NCBI GenBank assembly: GCA_005223045.1
Contig: NJBM01000023.1
Coordinates: 22,717-86,716 of the forward strand
Length of the DNA stretch: 64,000 nt
Reading direction: 5' to 3'
Source of the DNA: Planctomycetes bacterium B3_Pla
GTDB taxonomy: Bacteria > Planctomycetota > Phycisphaerae > Sedimentisphaerales > Anaerobacaceae
The position numbers were made by a program, and so were the translations under genes. The notes below the pieces were generated by a model that saw nothing but the letters and a program-made list of their open reading frames with translations, did not search any database and was not told the DNA's origin. Position 1 is the first letter of the stretch, and every line of letters starts with the position of its first letter. This document shows, one piece after another, positions 32,801-40,783 of the stretch.

Positions 32801-32821
32801 CTAAACTCCTTATAAGTTTAG
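32801..32821 (-). promoter_or_regulatory. Hairpin over the ribosome binding site of the mobile operon
   Basis: On the minus strand CTAAACT and AGTTTAG (7-bp perfect stem) enclose the loop TATAAGG. The AAGGAG ribosome binding site lies partly in the loop and partly in the stem, 5-9 bases before the first ATG, so folding could limit translation of the whole operon. Confidence 0.5.
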
Positions 32822-33185
32822 GACCACGGTCGGGGATGCGTCAACATCGCCCGGCCACTTTTGTTTTGTGACTTGCCGGTCAAGCCACTTCACCTGAAAG
32901 CATAAAACAAAATCGGCTAAAAGTCAAATAAATTCTCAAGAATAAAAACGTATATATTTATAAGTCTTTGCATAATAAGATAGTTACAAAGTAAAATATA
33001 TTTCATTTTCTTCTTTCTTCTGACTCTTGCCCGCTAAGTTTCAAGCGCAGTCGAGCCGACAGCGAAGGCGGTTGCACTGCGCAAGGTCGCATAGTCTGGA
33101 AGTCACTATCAGCGCAGATTACCCGATGTCGGGCGCGCCGTCTGCCTATCCTTTGCCCGGACTTTACAAGGGCTTTGGGACCTGA
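32822..33185. other. Intergenic, AT-rich promoter region
   Basis: About 360 bases upstream of the minus-strand mobile operon. 32900-33010 is markedly AT-rich (tatatatttataagtc, aagtaaaatatatttc) and probably holds its promoter; no pair of boxes is clear enough to call. Confidence 0.45.
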
Positions 33186-33416
33186 CAACCGGACCTGTCG
33201 AATCCCCAGGGAAAAGCCCGGAAAAGACGGGGTAAAGCCGGGCGAAAGATACGCCACTTGCACGCCGAACAGCGCTGGCCGGAACTGCCGGAACATATCA
33301 AGGCTGCAATCAAGGCCCTGATAGAGACGGGCACAAAGGCCCGGAAATGGCAAGGAAACAGGGGTGAAACAAGGTCTAAACAAGGATTAAACAAGGCTTC
33401 GAGAATTGAGTATTGA
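33186..33416 (+). pseudogene. Protein tail related to 29869-30104 (copy 2)
   Basis: The frame between stops at 33183 and 33414 includes QRWPELPEHIKAAIKALIET, matching the tail at 30020-30075. There is no start codon with a ribosome binding site. With copy 1 it brackets the recombinase operon, suggesting duplicate insertions of related elements or a composite element. Confidence 0.45.
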
Positions 33417-33538
33417 GCAGCCTGGACAATGCCTTTTGGGACTCATACTGCGCCAAATCCGAACCCCGCCCCCCGGCCCCTCGCGTTCTGGTACCATAGA
33501 TACCCCTTGTTAATACGAGCTATTTTTTCGGATGTCAA

Positions 33539-33624
33539 TACCCCTGCCCGGACTCGAACCGGGATGACCACGCGGGTCACGACAACCCAAGTGCCGCGTG
33601 TCTGCCTTGTTTCACCACAGGGAC
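33539..33624 (-). tRNA. Class II leucine-type tRNA with anticodon TGG
   Basis: An 86-nt cloverleaf: acceptor GTCCCTG/CAGGGGT (first two pairs are G-U wobbles), leucine-like D arm GTGAAACAAGGCAGACAC, anticodon arm CGGCA-CTTGGGT-TGTCG, a long variable arm TGACC-CGCGT-GGTCA, T arm CCCGG-TTCGAGT-CCGGG, discriminator A, no encoded CCA. The body is that of tRNA-Leu, but the anticodon is UGG, which reads proline CCN codons; one change (A35 to G) from UAG would produce it. It may be a decayed or a recoding tRNA. Confidence 0.75.
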
Positions 33625-33791
33625 TATAATGTATAGGCAAGTTAGAAGTGAAATTATTGAAAAACCTGCAAGGGTATTAGGCCCGCGCAGGAAATTTCCT
33701 CAGATTTCTCTTGACAGCCGGTGGGGGCCTCGGTAGAATTGAGCAAGAGTGTCCGTATTCAGGAAACAAACGCAACATTTGATTGTCCTCA

Positions 33792-33824
33792 GAGCCAGTT
33801 AGGTGCTCCCACACCAACTGGCTC
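33792..33824 (+). terminator. Strong hairpin, possible terminator
   Basis: gagccagtt and its complement aactggctc enclose about 14 bases and are followed by gacctttatt. The T-run is weak, so terminator function is tentative; it lies between the tRNA and the minus-strand gene at 33852. Confidence 0.35.
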
Positions 33825-33851
33825 GACCTTTATTATTCTCCTTGTTCTACT

Positions 33852-34226
33852 TCAACTTTGTAACGGTACATGAAAACACCGTTGCATTTTTTCCTTTTCT
33901 GCCAGACCTTTATCAGTGGCGCGATTAAGGGCACCTGTGATCGCCGTCGCCCAAGTTTTACTGGTCGGCCTCATGCCGCGACGAATTAGTTCCTTGGCCA
34001 CAACACTGGCTTTGTACCAATGGACGCCGTTTTCTTGCAAGAATAGCTCTACAGCAGCTTGCTTCCCAAGCCCGGAATAACGCGAAGCAGGAGGCTCAGA
34101 GGTATCAATCAGGTCCAGGTGTTTGGGCTGACTCTGTGTTGTGGTTACGCCAGTATCACCGTTCAGAAGTTCAATAGACCTCTCAAGAGTCCGTAAGTCG
34201 GCTTGATTCTGTTGAATGATGCGCAA
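33852..34226 (-). CDS. Hypothetical protein with winged-helix-like C-terminus
   Basis: A 124-residue protein. The N-terminal 25 residues (QNQADLRTLERSIELLNG) are a probable coiled coil. The rest, AAVELFLQENGVHWYKASVV and LIRRGMRPTSKTWATAITGA, looks like a DNA-binding helical domain in which an end-capping Thr/Lys-rich helix could read DNA. No ribosome binding site is obvious and upstream in-frame sequence is ambiguous, so the start is uncertain. Likely the last gene of the mobile region. Confidence 0.45.
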   Translation of the reverse strand: MRIIQQNQADLRTLERSIELLNGDTGVTTTQSQPKHLDLIDTSEPPASRYSGLGKQAAVELFLQENGVHWYKASVVAKELIRRGMRPTSKTWATAITGALNRATDKGLAEKEKMQRCFHVPLQS

Positions 34227-34888
34227 TAGCCGATCCTTGTGAGCGTGTAGCGTATGAATTGCTGCTTCTTCCTTATCAGTGGCCGGAGAAGAAGAAAAAA
34301 ATGTAATCAGTGATTTTGGGCTGGTTTTGCGGTTTCCTATGGCCTGTGCGTTATGTATATACTTCCGTAGAGATGTCGCAACTCATTTTCGATCCATGCC
34401 TTAGAACCCAATCCTAGCGAGAAATGGGTCATCGCGAGCCAGAAATCCCTTGACTTGCAGCCCTTAGTTTTGCTATAATAGTACTCAACTGGCTGATAGA
34501 GGTGTCCAGCTTGTGAGGCCACGACTTGAGAGCAGGTAGGAGGGGACACTACTGTTACTCGTTTATCTCATCTTCTGTAACGGATTTCAAAACGATGCGT
34601 ATTGAAAGATGTGCACAAGTGCATATTGACTGAACGAGTTTAGAGTACGGTGTGATGATTTGGCATCTGCGGAAAAAACTTCTACGGTACACCGACGGGG
34701 ACGGAGTCTGCCCAGGGCAAGCTAAGCACCAACCGAGTCCAATCTGAATAGAACTGATGGGCGTAGGCCAATGTGGGAATTGGAGGATCGCTTAGCATTG
34801 AGCGTCCCCAAAGGTAAAAAGTTGGCTTGTAGCCGTGTTTGCTCGCTGCTGAGTCGAACATAGCCGTTGTGTTTTTGGAGAAGGACCA
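34227..34888. other. Intergenic before the polysaccharide locus
   Basis: About 660 bases without a supported gene. It separates the mobile region from the exopolysaccharide operon and should carry the main promoter of that operon; I see no unambiguous boxes. GGAGAAGGACC at 34879 is the ribosome binding site of the next gene. Confidence 0.5.
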
Positions 34889-35689
34889 ATGAAATATTAT
34901 CGTGATTCGATCGTTGGCATATTACGGTGTCTAATAATAGTAGTGGCGTTTCTGGGCAGCACAATGTTACTGGGTTGTCAGCATGGTCCACGCTATCCAC
35001 GCGCTTCTAAGATGAAAGCGGCAAGCCTACAGCAGGTAACTTTGGTAGCAGGCGATGTCGTTGAACAGAAAGTGGCAATCCCACAGCAAGTAGCTTTGGT
35101 AGCAGGCGATGTCGTTGAAGTGAAGTTCTTTTACACACCAGTGTTGAATGACACTCAGACGATACGTCCTGACGGTAAGATTTCACTCGAACTTATTGGT
35201 GAGGTCAGGGCCCATGGCAAGACCGCCGTTGAGCTTCGAGACGAGCTTCTGAGCCTCTACGAGCCCAACCTGAAGGATCCGGAGATTGCCGTAGTGGTTC
35301 GGTCTTTCTATACTCGTCGCGTGTTCGTCGGGGGCCAGGTCATGAAACCGGGGGTGGTCCAGATGCCGGGAGAGATGACGGCGCTGGAGGCCATTATGGA
35401 AGTCGGCGGTTTCGACCTGCGGGCGGCCGAACGGAAGAACGTAATTGTAATCCGTTACACAGATGGCCGGCGATATGCGTACAAGCTGGACCTGAAACGC
35501 GCGATTGCTGGCAACGAGACCAAACCGTTCTATCTGCAGCCCAAGGACATTGTGCATGTGCCTCGGACCAAGATTGCCAAACTCAATCAGTGGGTTGATC
35601 AGCACATCAATAAGATCATTCCAGATACAGGATTCTTTTTCAGAAGGACAAGCGGAAACACTTCGTATGGTGTTGGCAGTTACCGCTAA
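34889..35689 (+). CDS. Polysaccharide export lipoprotein (Wza-like)
   Basis: A 266-residue lipoprotein; lipobox LLGC puts the lipidated cysteine at residue 30. Residues 66-150 form the polysaccharide export domain (GDVVEVKFFYTPVLNDTQ, RPDGKISLELIGEVRAHGKT), followed by a SLBB domain (FVGGQVMKPGVVQMPGEMTA). It should form the outer membrane channel for the polymer. Residues 48-65 and 66-83 are a tandem duplication (QQVTLVAGDVVEQ / QQVALVAGDVVEV), also near identical in DNA (54-base unit). First gene of the locus, 24 bases before the Wzc-like gene. Confidence 0.88.
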   Translation: MKYYRDSIVGILRCLIIVVAFLGSTMLLGCQHGPRYPRASKMKAASLQQVTLVAGDVVEQKVAIPQQVALVAGDVVEVKFFYTPVLNDTQTIRPDGKISLELIGEVRAHGKTAVELRDELLSLYEPNLKDPEIAVVVRSFYTRRVFVGGQVMKPGVVQMPGEMTALEAIMEVGGFDLRAAERKNVIVIRYTDGRRYAYKLDLKRAIAGNETKPFYLQPKDIVHVPRTKIAKLNQWVDQHINKIIPDTGFFFRRTSGNTSYGVGSYR

Positions 35690-35713
35690 CGTCTGAGATT
35701 CGGAGGAAGACAA

Positions 35714-37930
35714 TTGTCAAAAGAAATGGTCGAAATTGAAAAAGCAATTCCGCAAAGTTCATTGCGGGATTTGTATTACATTCTCTTTCGTCACAAGAGG
35801 AAAATAATCGTCTTCTTCCTTGCCGTGATGATCGTCACGGCGGTAGGCATTGTCCTTACCACCGAGGCCTACCTCTCAGAAGCTAAGTTGCTGGTACGGC
35901 TCGGCCGCGAAAACGTGACTCTGGACCCAACGGCAGCAACAGGCACGATAGCTCCAATCAGGCCATCTTACGAGAGTGTGATCAACACGGAGCTGGATAT
36001 CCTCAGAAGCCAGGAGATCGCCGAGATGGCAGTAGACGCTATAGGCCCGGAGGTATTGTTCAACAAAGAACATCCGGTCAATAGCATAACCGGCAAGACG
36101 ATCGCAAAAATCAAGCGACCGGCCTACATCTTAGCCAAGAGGCTTCGAAAGCTGCTGCGTCCCCCATCGGACGCGGGCACGAGCGGGTCATCCAGCAAGC
36201 GCGACAGGGCGGTATGGATGATCATGGACAATTTTCAAATCCAAACTCAGAAGTTCAGCAGCACGATCAGCCTGGCTTACAAGTCACAAAATCCGAAGCT
36301 TGCTCAGGAGGTACTCGCCAAGCTGATCGATTCCTACCTTGAGAAACATATTACCGTGCATCAAACACCTGGATCGCACCAGTTCTTTATTCAACAAACC
36401 GAGTATTTGCGAGGCAGGCTCACGCAACTGGAAGACGAACTGCGAAACATGAGGAACGAGACTGGCATTTCTTTGCTCGACGAACAGCATAGGTTAACTC
36501 TGGGAAATATCAGTACTCTGGAGAAGAACCTGGACGCCACGGAGATCGCATTGGCTGCCTCGACGGCGACAGTAGAAGCTTTGCATAAGACGCTGGCCGA
36601 GATCCCCGACACTGTGGTGGCGACAATCACCGAAGGTTTACCGAATGTCGCTGCCGACGGAATGCGCCAGCGACTTTATGACCTGCAGCTTCAGGAGCAG
36701 GATCTCTTGTCCAAGTATGAACCGGAAAGTCGACACGTCCAGGATATCCATCGACAAATTGTCGCGGCGCAGGCATTATTGAGCCAGGAGAAGTCCGAAC
36801 GCACGCAGCTCACCAAAGGACTGAACACCACTTATGTGGATCTGCAGTCGTCGCTTTTGAGCGAACAGGCAAGCATGTCGTCGCTTCAGGCCCAGGTTGA
36901 GGTGATCAAGACCAAGCTGGCAAGTGCGCGAGGGGAAGTGAGTACTCGCAACGATGTTGAAGTCAAAGTCAAGGCTTTGACCCGAGAAATCGAGGTACAG
37001 CAAGCGAACTACCGCAAGTACTCCGAGAACCTCGAGCAAGCCCGCATCGACGACGCTCTCGAGAGCGGAAAGATTTCGAACATCGGCATTTTGCAAGCAG
37101 CGACACTTCCCGTGAGGCCGATTAGCTCCAGGAAGATGCTTACCCTGTTCCTGGGGCTTGTCCTCGGAATGCTTGGGGGGATCGGACTGGCATTCTTCTG
37201 CGAATATACGGACCACTCTATCAGAACACCCGAGCAAGCTGAAGAGAAACTGGGATTGTCGACACTCACGTGCATCCCAATTTCCCGCAAAGCAAGAATC
37301 AAGAAGTACAACGAGGCATTCGATGTTCTTAGAGAGCAGTTCTTGTCAGGTTTCCAGGGCTCCAAGAAGTTGCGTGTGTTCGCCATTACGAGTTCACGAC
37401 GTCATGAAGGCGTCAGTACAGTTGCCGCCAATCTTGCCCTCTCGCTGGCATGGCTCGGCCAGGGAGACGTCCTGCTCATAGACGCAAACCTTGGTCATCC
37501 CATGGTGCACAAGATGTTCAAAACCAAGCTCTCGCCCGGACTTGCCGAGACTTTAGCGAACGGCGGCGGTAATGGCAATGTCATCAGCCATTCCAGAGTG
37601 CATGGCCCCCACGTCCTATCGGCAGGTGTCGCCAAACGGAGCTTTTCAGTAATTCTTGATTCGAGTGAGTTTCGCAAGCTGCTGAATGCGATGAAGAAAG
37701 CCTATCGTTTTATAGTGCTCGATCTGCCCGCCGTGAACGAGGCAAGCTGGACGATTCGACTGGCTCGTCTGTGTGACGGTGTCTGCCTAGTCGTTGAAGC
37801 CGAACGCTCCCGCTGGGAGGTTGTAGACAGAACGAAGGAACAGTTGCTCAGATCGAACGCCAATGTTCTCGGAGTCATTCTCAACAAGCGAAAGCTGCAT
37901 ATTCCGGAATGGTTATACCGAACATTATAA
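35714..37930 (+). CDS. Wzz/Wzc-like chain-length protein with degenerate kinase domain
   Basis: A 738-residue inner membrane protein. TTG start at 35714 is preferred because GGAGGAAG sits seven bases upstream. The Wzz domain starts near residue 17, with membrane segments at about 32-52 and 475-495 and a long periplasmic coiled coil (230-440). The cytoplasmic part resembles tyrosine autokinases: Walker A' LLIDANLGHP (Asp590) and Walker B RFIVLDLPAV. The Walker A position reads HEGVSTVAANL (565-569 EGVST), so the essential Lys is Val567, and the C-terminus has one Tyr rather than a cluster. Probably a structural co-polymerase without kinase activity. Confidence 0.82.
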   Translation: MSKEMVEIEKAIPQSSLRDLYYILFRHKRKIIVFFLAVMIVTAVGIVLTTEAYLSEAKLLVRLGRENVTLDPTAATGTIAPIRPSYESVINTELDILRSQEIAEMAVDAIGPEVLFNKEHPVNSITGKTIAKIKRPAYILAKRLRKLLRPPSDAGTSGSSSKRDRAVWMIMDNFQIQTQKFSSTISLAYKSQNPKLAQEVLAKLIDSYLEKHITVHQTPGSHQFFIQQTEYLRGRLTQLEDELRNMRNETGISLLDEQHRLTLGNISTLEKNLDATEIALAASTATVEALHKTLAEIPDTVVATITEGLPNVAADGMRQRLYDLQLQEQDLLSKYEPESRHVQDIHRQIVAAQALLSQEKSERTQLTKGLNTTYVDLQSSLLSEQASMSSLQAQVEVIKTKLASARGEVSTRNDVEVKVKALTREIEVQQANYRKYSENLEQARIDDALESGKISNIGILQAATLPVRPISSRKMLTLFLGLVLGMLGGIGLAFFCEYTDHSIRTPEQAEEKLGLSTLTCIPISRKARIKKYNEAFDVLREQFLSGFQGSKKLRVFAITSSRRHEGVSTVAANLALSLAWLGQGDVLLIDANLGHPMVHKMFKTKLSPGLAETLANGGGNGNVISHSRVHGPHVLSAGVAKRSFSVILDSSEFRKLLNAMKKAYRFIVLDLPAVNEASWTIRLARLCDGVCLVVEAERSRWEVVDRTKEQLLRSNANVLGVILNKRKLHIPEWLYRTL

Positions 37931-38320
37931 CTCAGCTTGAATGGAAATTGTTCTTTGACTGACAGTTCACTTGACATCGCGTTAATAACAGGAAAACCTT
38001 GATTGGACTAACAGCAACAGAAAATAGGACAAATAATTCCAATAAAGAAAATTAGCCTATCTCCTTACGAAATAACATGTTACGTTTATATGGCTGATAC
38101 ATTGATGATGTACAAATTCTGGAAAATTCGCAAAAGAGCTTGACAAAATCGACAGATACTGTTAGTTTGGGAAGTTAGGGCAGAGTGGGTTATAGCGTAG
38201 CTGAGGAGGTCTACATAGTTATGCAGAATCCGCTAGGCGAGTTCGCGAGCATTTGTAACGTCTGGCGGGAAAGAGGAGAGTTGCGGCATCTAATCTAGAG
38301 GCTGTGGGAGGAGTTGAGTG
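37931..38320. other. Intergenic with a promoter candidate
   Basis: About 390 bases between the Wzc-like gene and the priming transferase. AT-rich in its first half. A promoter candidate is listed at 38140-38168. A 25-codon frame (38221-38298) preceded by GAGGAGG may be a leader peptide but is unsupported otherwise. Confidence 0.45.
38140..38168 (+). promoter_or_regulatory. Sigma-70 promoter candidate
   Basis: TTGACA at 38140-38145, a 17-base spacer and TAGTTT at 38163-38168, about 150 bases before the priming transferase gene. The -35 box is consensus, the -10 box is weak. Confidence 0.4.
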
Positions 38321-39598
38321 GTGAGAAAGATAGCGGAGTTTTGGGCTTCCCTCAAGATGGCGCTGGCTCTGAGCAGAGTGGGATGTGTGGGCAAACTGCA
38401 GCCGCCCGAGCGGCTGGACATCGCGATTCGGCTTGAGCAAGCCCGGGTAGATCGTAATCAGCACGCTTTTTCACTCGTGCTTTTCAACACGGGTGATCTT
38501 GAAGCAAACGGAGCTGCCGCCCAATCTTTGGTCCGTTCGCTCGCGAGCCGTATTCGAGCGACCGACAAAATCGGGTGGTTCGATCGTCACCGCATAGGCG
38601 TTCTGCTCCCCTATACGCTCAGAGACGGTGCTCAGAAGTTCGTGGACGATATCCGAGAGGTAATCGGTGAGGAGGCCTTGCCGCCGGGATATGCGATCTA
38701 CACCTACCCCTCGCAGTGGTACTCCGACAACGGAGACGGGCATTCCGGCCAACTGCATTTCGCTGACATCTGCCGCAGGTGGAGCAGCACGGGACCGCCA
38801 CGATCTTCCGCACTCCCCAGGCACAACACCAGCACACGTTCACTCTCTGCACCAGGTCCGTCAACAACAGATATCCTGGATGTCTACGGGGAGTCGGTGA
38901 CAACTCTCAAACCACTGGTATTCAGTCCGCTGCCGGCCTGGAAACGGGCAATGGATGTTGTAGGTGCATTGTTTGGGCTTGTTGTGTTATCTCCCTTCCT
39001 GCTTCTTATAGCTCTCATCATTAAGACCGTCTCTCCGGGCCCGGTCTTCTTCAAGCAACAGAGGATAGGACATGGGGGAAAAATGTTCACGATGTTGAAA
39101 TTTCGAACCATGCAATTTGGTAACGATACCTCTACCCATAAAAACTATGTCAAGCAATTGATAAATGGAGCAAATAATGGGGATTCAAAGAGTCCCATGA
39201 TCAAATTGGAGAATCACCCACAAATAATCCTATTTGGCAAAATACTCCGCAAGACGTGTATCGATGAGTTGCCTCAACTGATCAACGTGCTCCTCGGCGA
39301 AATGAGTCTGGTCGGACCCCGGCCGCCTCTTGCCTACGAGGTAGAAGAATTTTTGAAGTGGCAGCACAGGCGTTTTGATGTTCTTCCCGGAATGACGGGG
39401 ATGTGGCAGGTTAGTGGGAAAAACAGACTTACCTTCTCGGAGATGGTGAGGCTGGACATTCAGTATTCGAGACGAAGATCTTTGTGGTTGGACTTGATAA
39501 TCCTGTTGAAAACACCTTCAGCGATTATCTCCCAAATGCGAGATAGTCTTGTCTTGCAGAGAAGACAACGACTGATTTTGGAGGGTGAAAATGCTTAA
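38321..39598 (+). CDS. Priming sugar-phosphate transferase with N-terminal GGDEF-like domain
   Basis: The GTG at 38321 fits GGGAGGAG better than the GTG three bases earlier. The C-terminal half (about 205-425) is a polyprenyl-phosphate hexose-1-phosphate transferase of the WbaP/WcaJ type: membrane helix VVGALFGLVVLSPFLLLIAL, then PVFFKQQRIG, MLKFRTM, IDELPQLINVLLGEMSLVGP and LPGMTGMWQVSGKN. It starts repeat-unit synthesis on undecaprenyl phosphate. The N-terminal 30-140 segment (RLDIAIRLEQARVDRNQHAF, FNTGDLEANG, DRHRIGVLLPYT) resembles a degenerate GGDEF domain with no GGDEF motif, perhaps a nucleotide sensor. Confidence 0.85.
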   Translation: MRKIAEFWASLKMALALSRVGCVGKLQPPERLDIAIRLEQARVDRNQHAFSLVLFNTGDLEANGAAAQSLVRSLASRIRATDKIGWFDRHRIGVLLPYTLRDGAQKFVDDIREVIGEEALPPGYAIYTYPSQWYSDNGDGHSGQLHFADICRRWSSTGPPRSSALPRHNTSTRSLSAPGPSTTDILDVYGESVTTLKPLVFSPLPAWKRAMDVVGALFGLVVLSPFLLLIALIIKTVSPGPVFFKQQRIGHGGKMFTMLKFRTMQFGNDTSTHKNYVKQLINGANNGDSKSPMIKLENHPQIILFGKILRKTCIDELPQLINVLLGEMSLVGPRPPLAYEVEEFLKWQHRRFDVLPGMTGMWQVSGKNRLTFSEMVRLDIQYSRRRSLWLDLIILLKTPSAIISQMRDSLVLQRRQRLILEGENA

Positions 39599-40631
39599 TA
39601 TTGCAGTAGTAGGCTGCGGTTATTGGGGGCCAAATCTTATCCGGAACTTTAATTCGCTGTCCGAATGCAGACTGAAATCAGTTTGTGATACAGACCCTGA
39701 ACGTCTTGCGCACATGAAGATGCTCTATCCTTCCGTGATAACCGCTTCTGAGTTCGAAGACTTGGTCAAGAATCCGGATATTGACGCAATTGTGGTGGCC
39801 GCGCCTGTTCGCTATCACTATGAGATGGCCAAGAAAGCATTGAAGGCGGGCAAGCATACGTTTATTGAAAAACCCATGGCTCAATCTTCCAGGGAGTGCG
39901 AGGAACTGGTGGACATTGCCGAAAAGCATAAGCTCGTACTTATGGTAGGGCACACTTTTGTCTATTCCAAGCCGGTTAGGAAGATCAAGGAAATCATCTC
40001 CTCCGGCGAACTCGGGGAACTGCAATATATTAGTGCACGTCGCCTCAATCTTGGCCTGTTCCAAAAAGACATTAACGTGGCCTGGGACCTCGCGCCGCAC
40101 GACATTTCCACAATTCTCTATGTCCTGGGGAAAGACCCGGTGTCCGTCAATTGCCAGGGTAAGTCCCACGTTGCAAAGGGAGTCGAAGACGTCACTACCA
40201 TGACACTTAATTTCGCCAACGGCGCGTTTGGGATCATTCAGAGCAGTTGGCTCGATCCAAATAAGGTCCGAGAGATAGTGTTTGTCGGCACCAAGAAGAT
40301 GCTTGTTTACGACGATGTCGAGCCGATAGAGAAGATAAAGATATACGACAAGTGCGTGGAGATCCCTCCCCACTACGATTCATTCGGGGAGTTCCAATAC
40401 TCCTACCATTATGGGGGCATGTACTGTCCATATCTCAAGTTGGTCGAACCTCTGAAAGTGGAATGTCAGCACTTCCTGGACTGCATCAAAACCGGGGCAA
40501 AGTCTGAATCAAGCGGTCTGGAAGGCCTTGAGGTCGTTCGAATTCTTGAGGCCGCTTCGGCATCTCTGCAAGACGGCGGCGGCCAAGTGGCCATAAGATA
40601 TTCCGCGATAAATACGGCCCAGACCGCATAA
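39591..40631 (+). CDS. Gfo/Idh/MocA oxidoreductase, WlbA/WbpB-like
   Basis: ATG 39591, with GGAGGG just upstream, overlaps the end of the transferase gene by 8 bases. The 346-residue protein has the NAD motif VVGCGYWGPNLIRNF, the EKP motif FIEKPMAQSSRECEEL and VGHTFVYSKPVRKIKE. It matches the cytoplasmic UDP-sugar 3-dehydrogenase type (WlbA/WbpB), which oxidises C3 of UDP-GlcNAc(A) so that an aminotransferase can act. The partner aminotransferase and acetyltransferase are at the far end of the same locus (56881-58545). Specificity inferred from this trio. Confidence 0.82.
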   Translation: MLNIAVVGCGYWGPNLIRNFNSLSECRLKSVCDTDPERLAHMKMLYPSVITASEFEDLVKNPDIDAIVVAAPVRYHYEMAKKALKAGKHTFIEKPMAQSSRECEELVDIAEKHKLVLMVGHTFVYSKPVRKIKEIISSGELGELQYISARRLNLGLFQKDINVAWDLAPHDISTILYVLGKDPVSVNCQGKSHVAKGVEDVTTMTLNFANGAFGIIQSSWLDPNKVREIVFVGTKKMLVYDDVEPIEKIKIYDKCVEIPPHYDSFGEFQYSYHYGGMYCPYLKLVEPLKVECQHFLDCIKTGAKSESSGLEGLEVVRILEAASASLQDGGGQVAIRYSAINTAQTA

Positions 40632-40783
40632 GCAGAGACTCTCGTCGATACAAATCCTGCTGATACCCCTTCTCGCACGAGAAAGAGACGGCGGTGGTGG
40701 CAATGTTGGAGAATCCCGCCATAGTTACGACCTGTTCAACTTTCTAACTGAAAGCGAGGTAGAAGCTGCATCGGCTTGTACAA

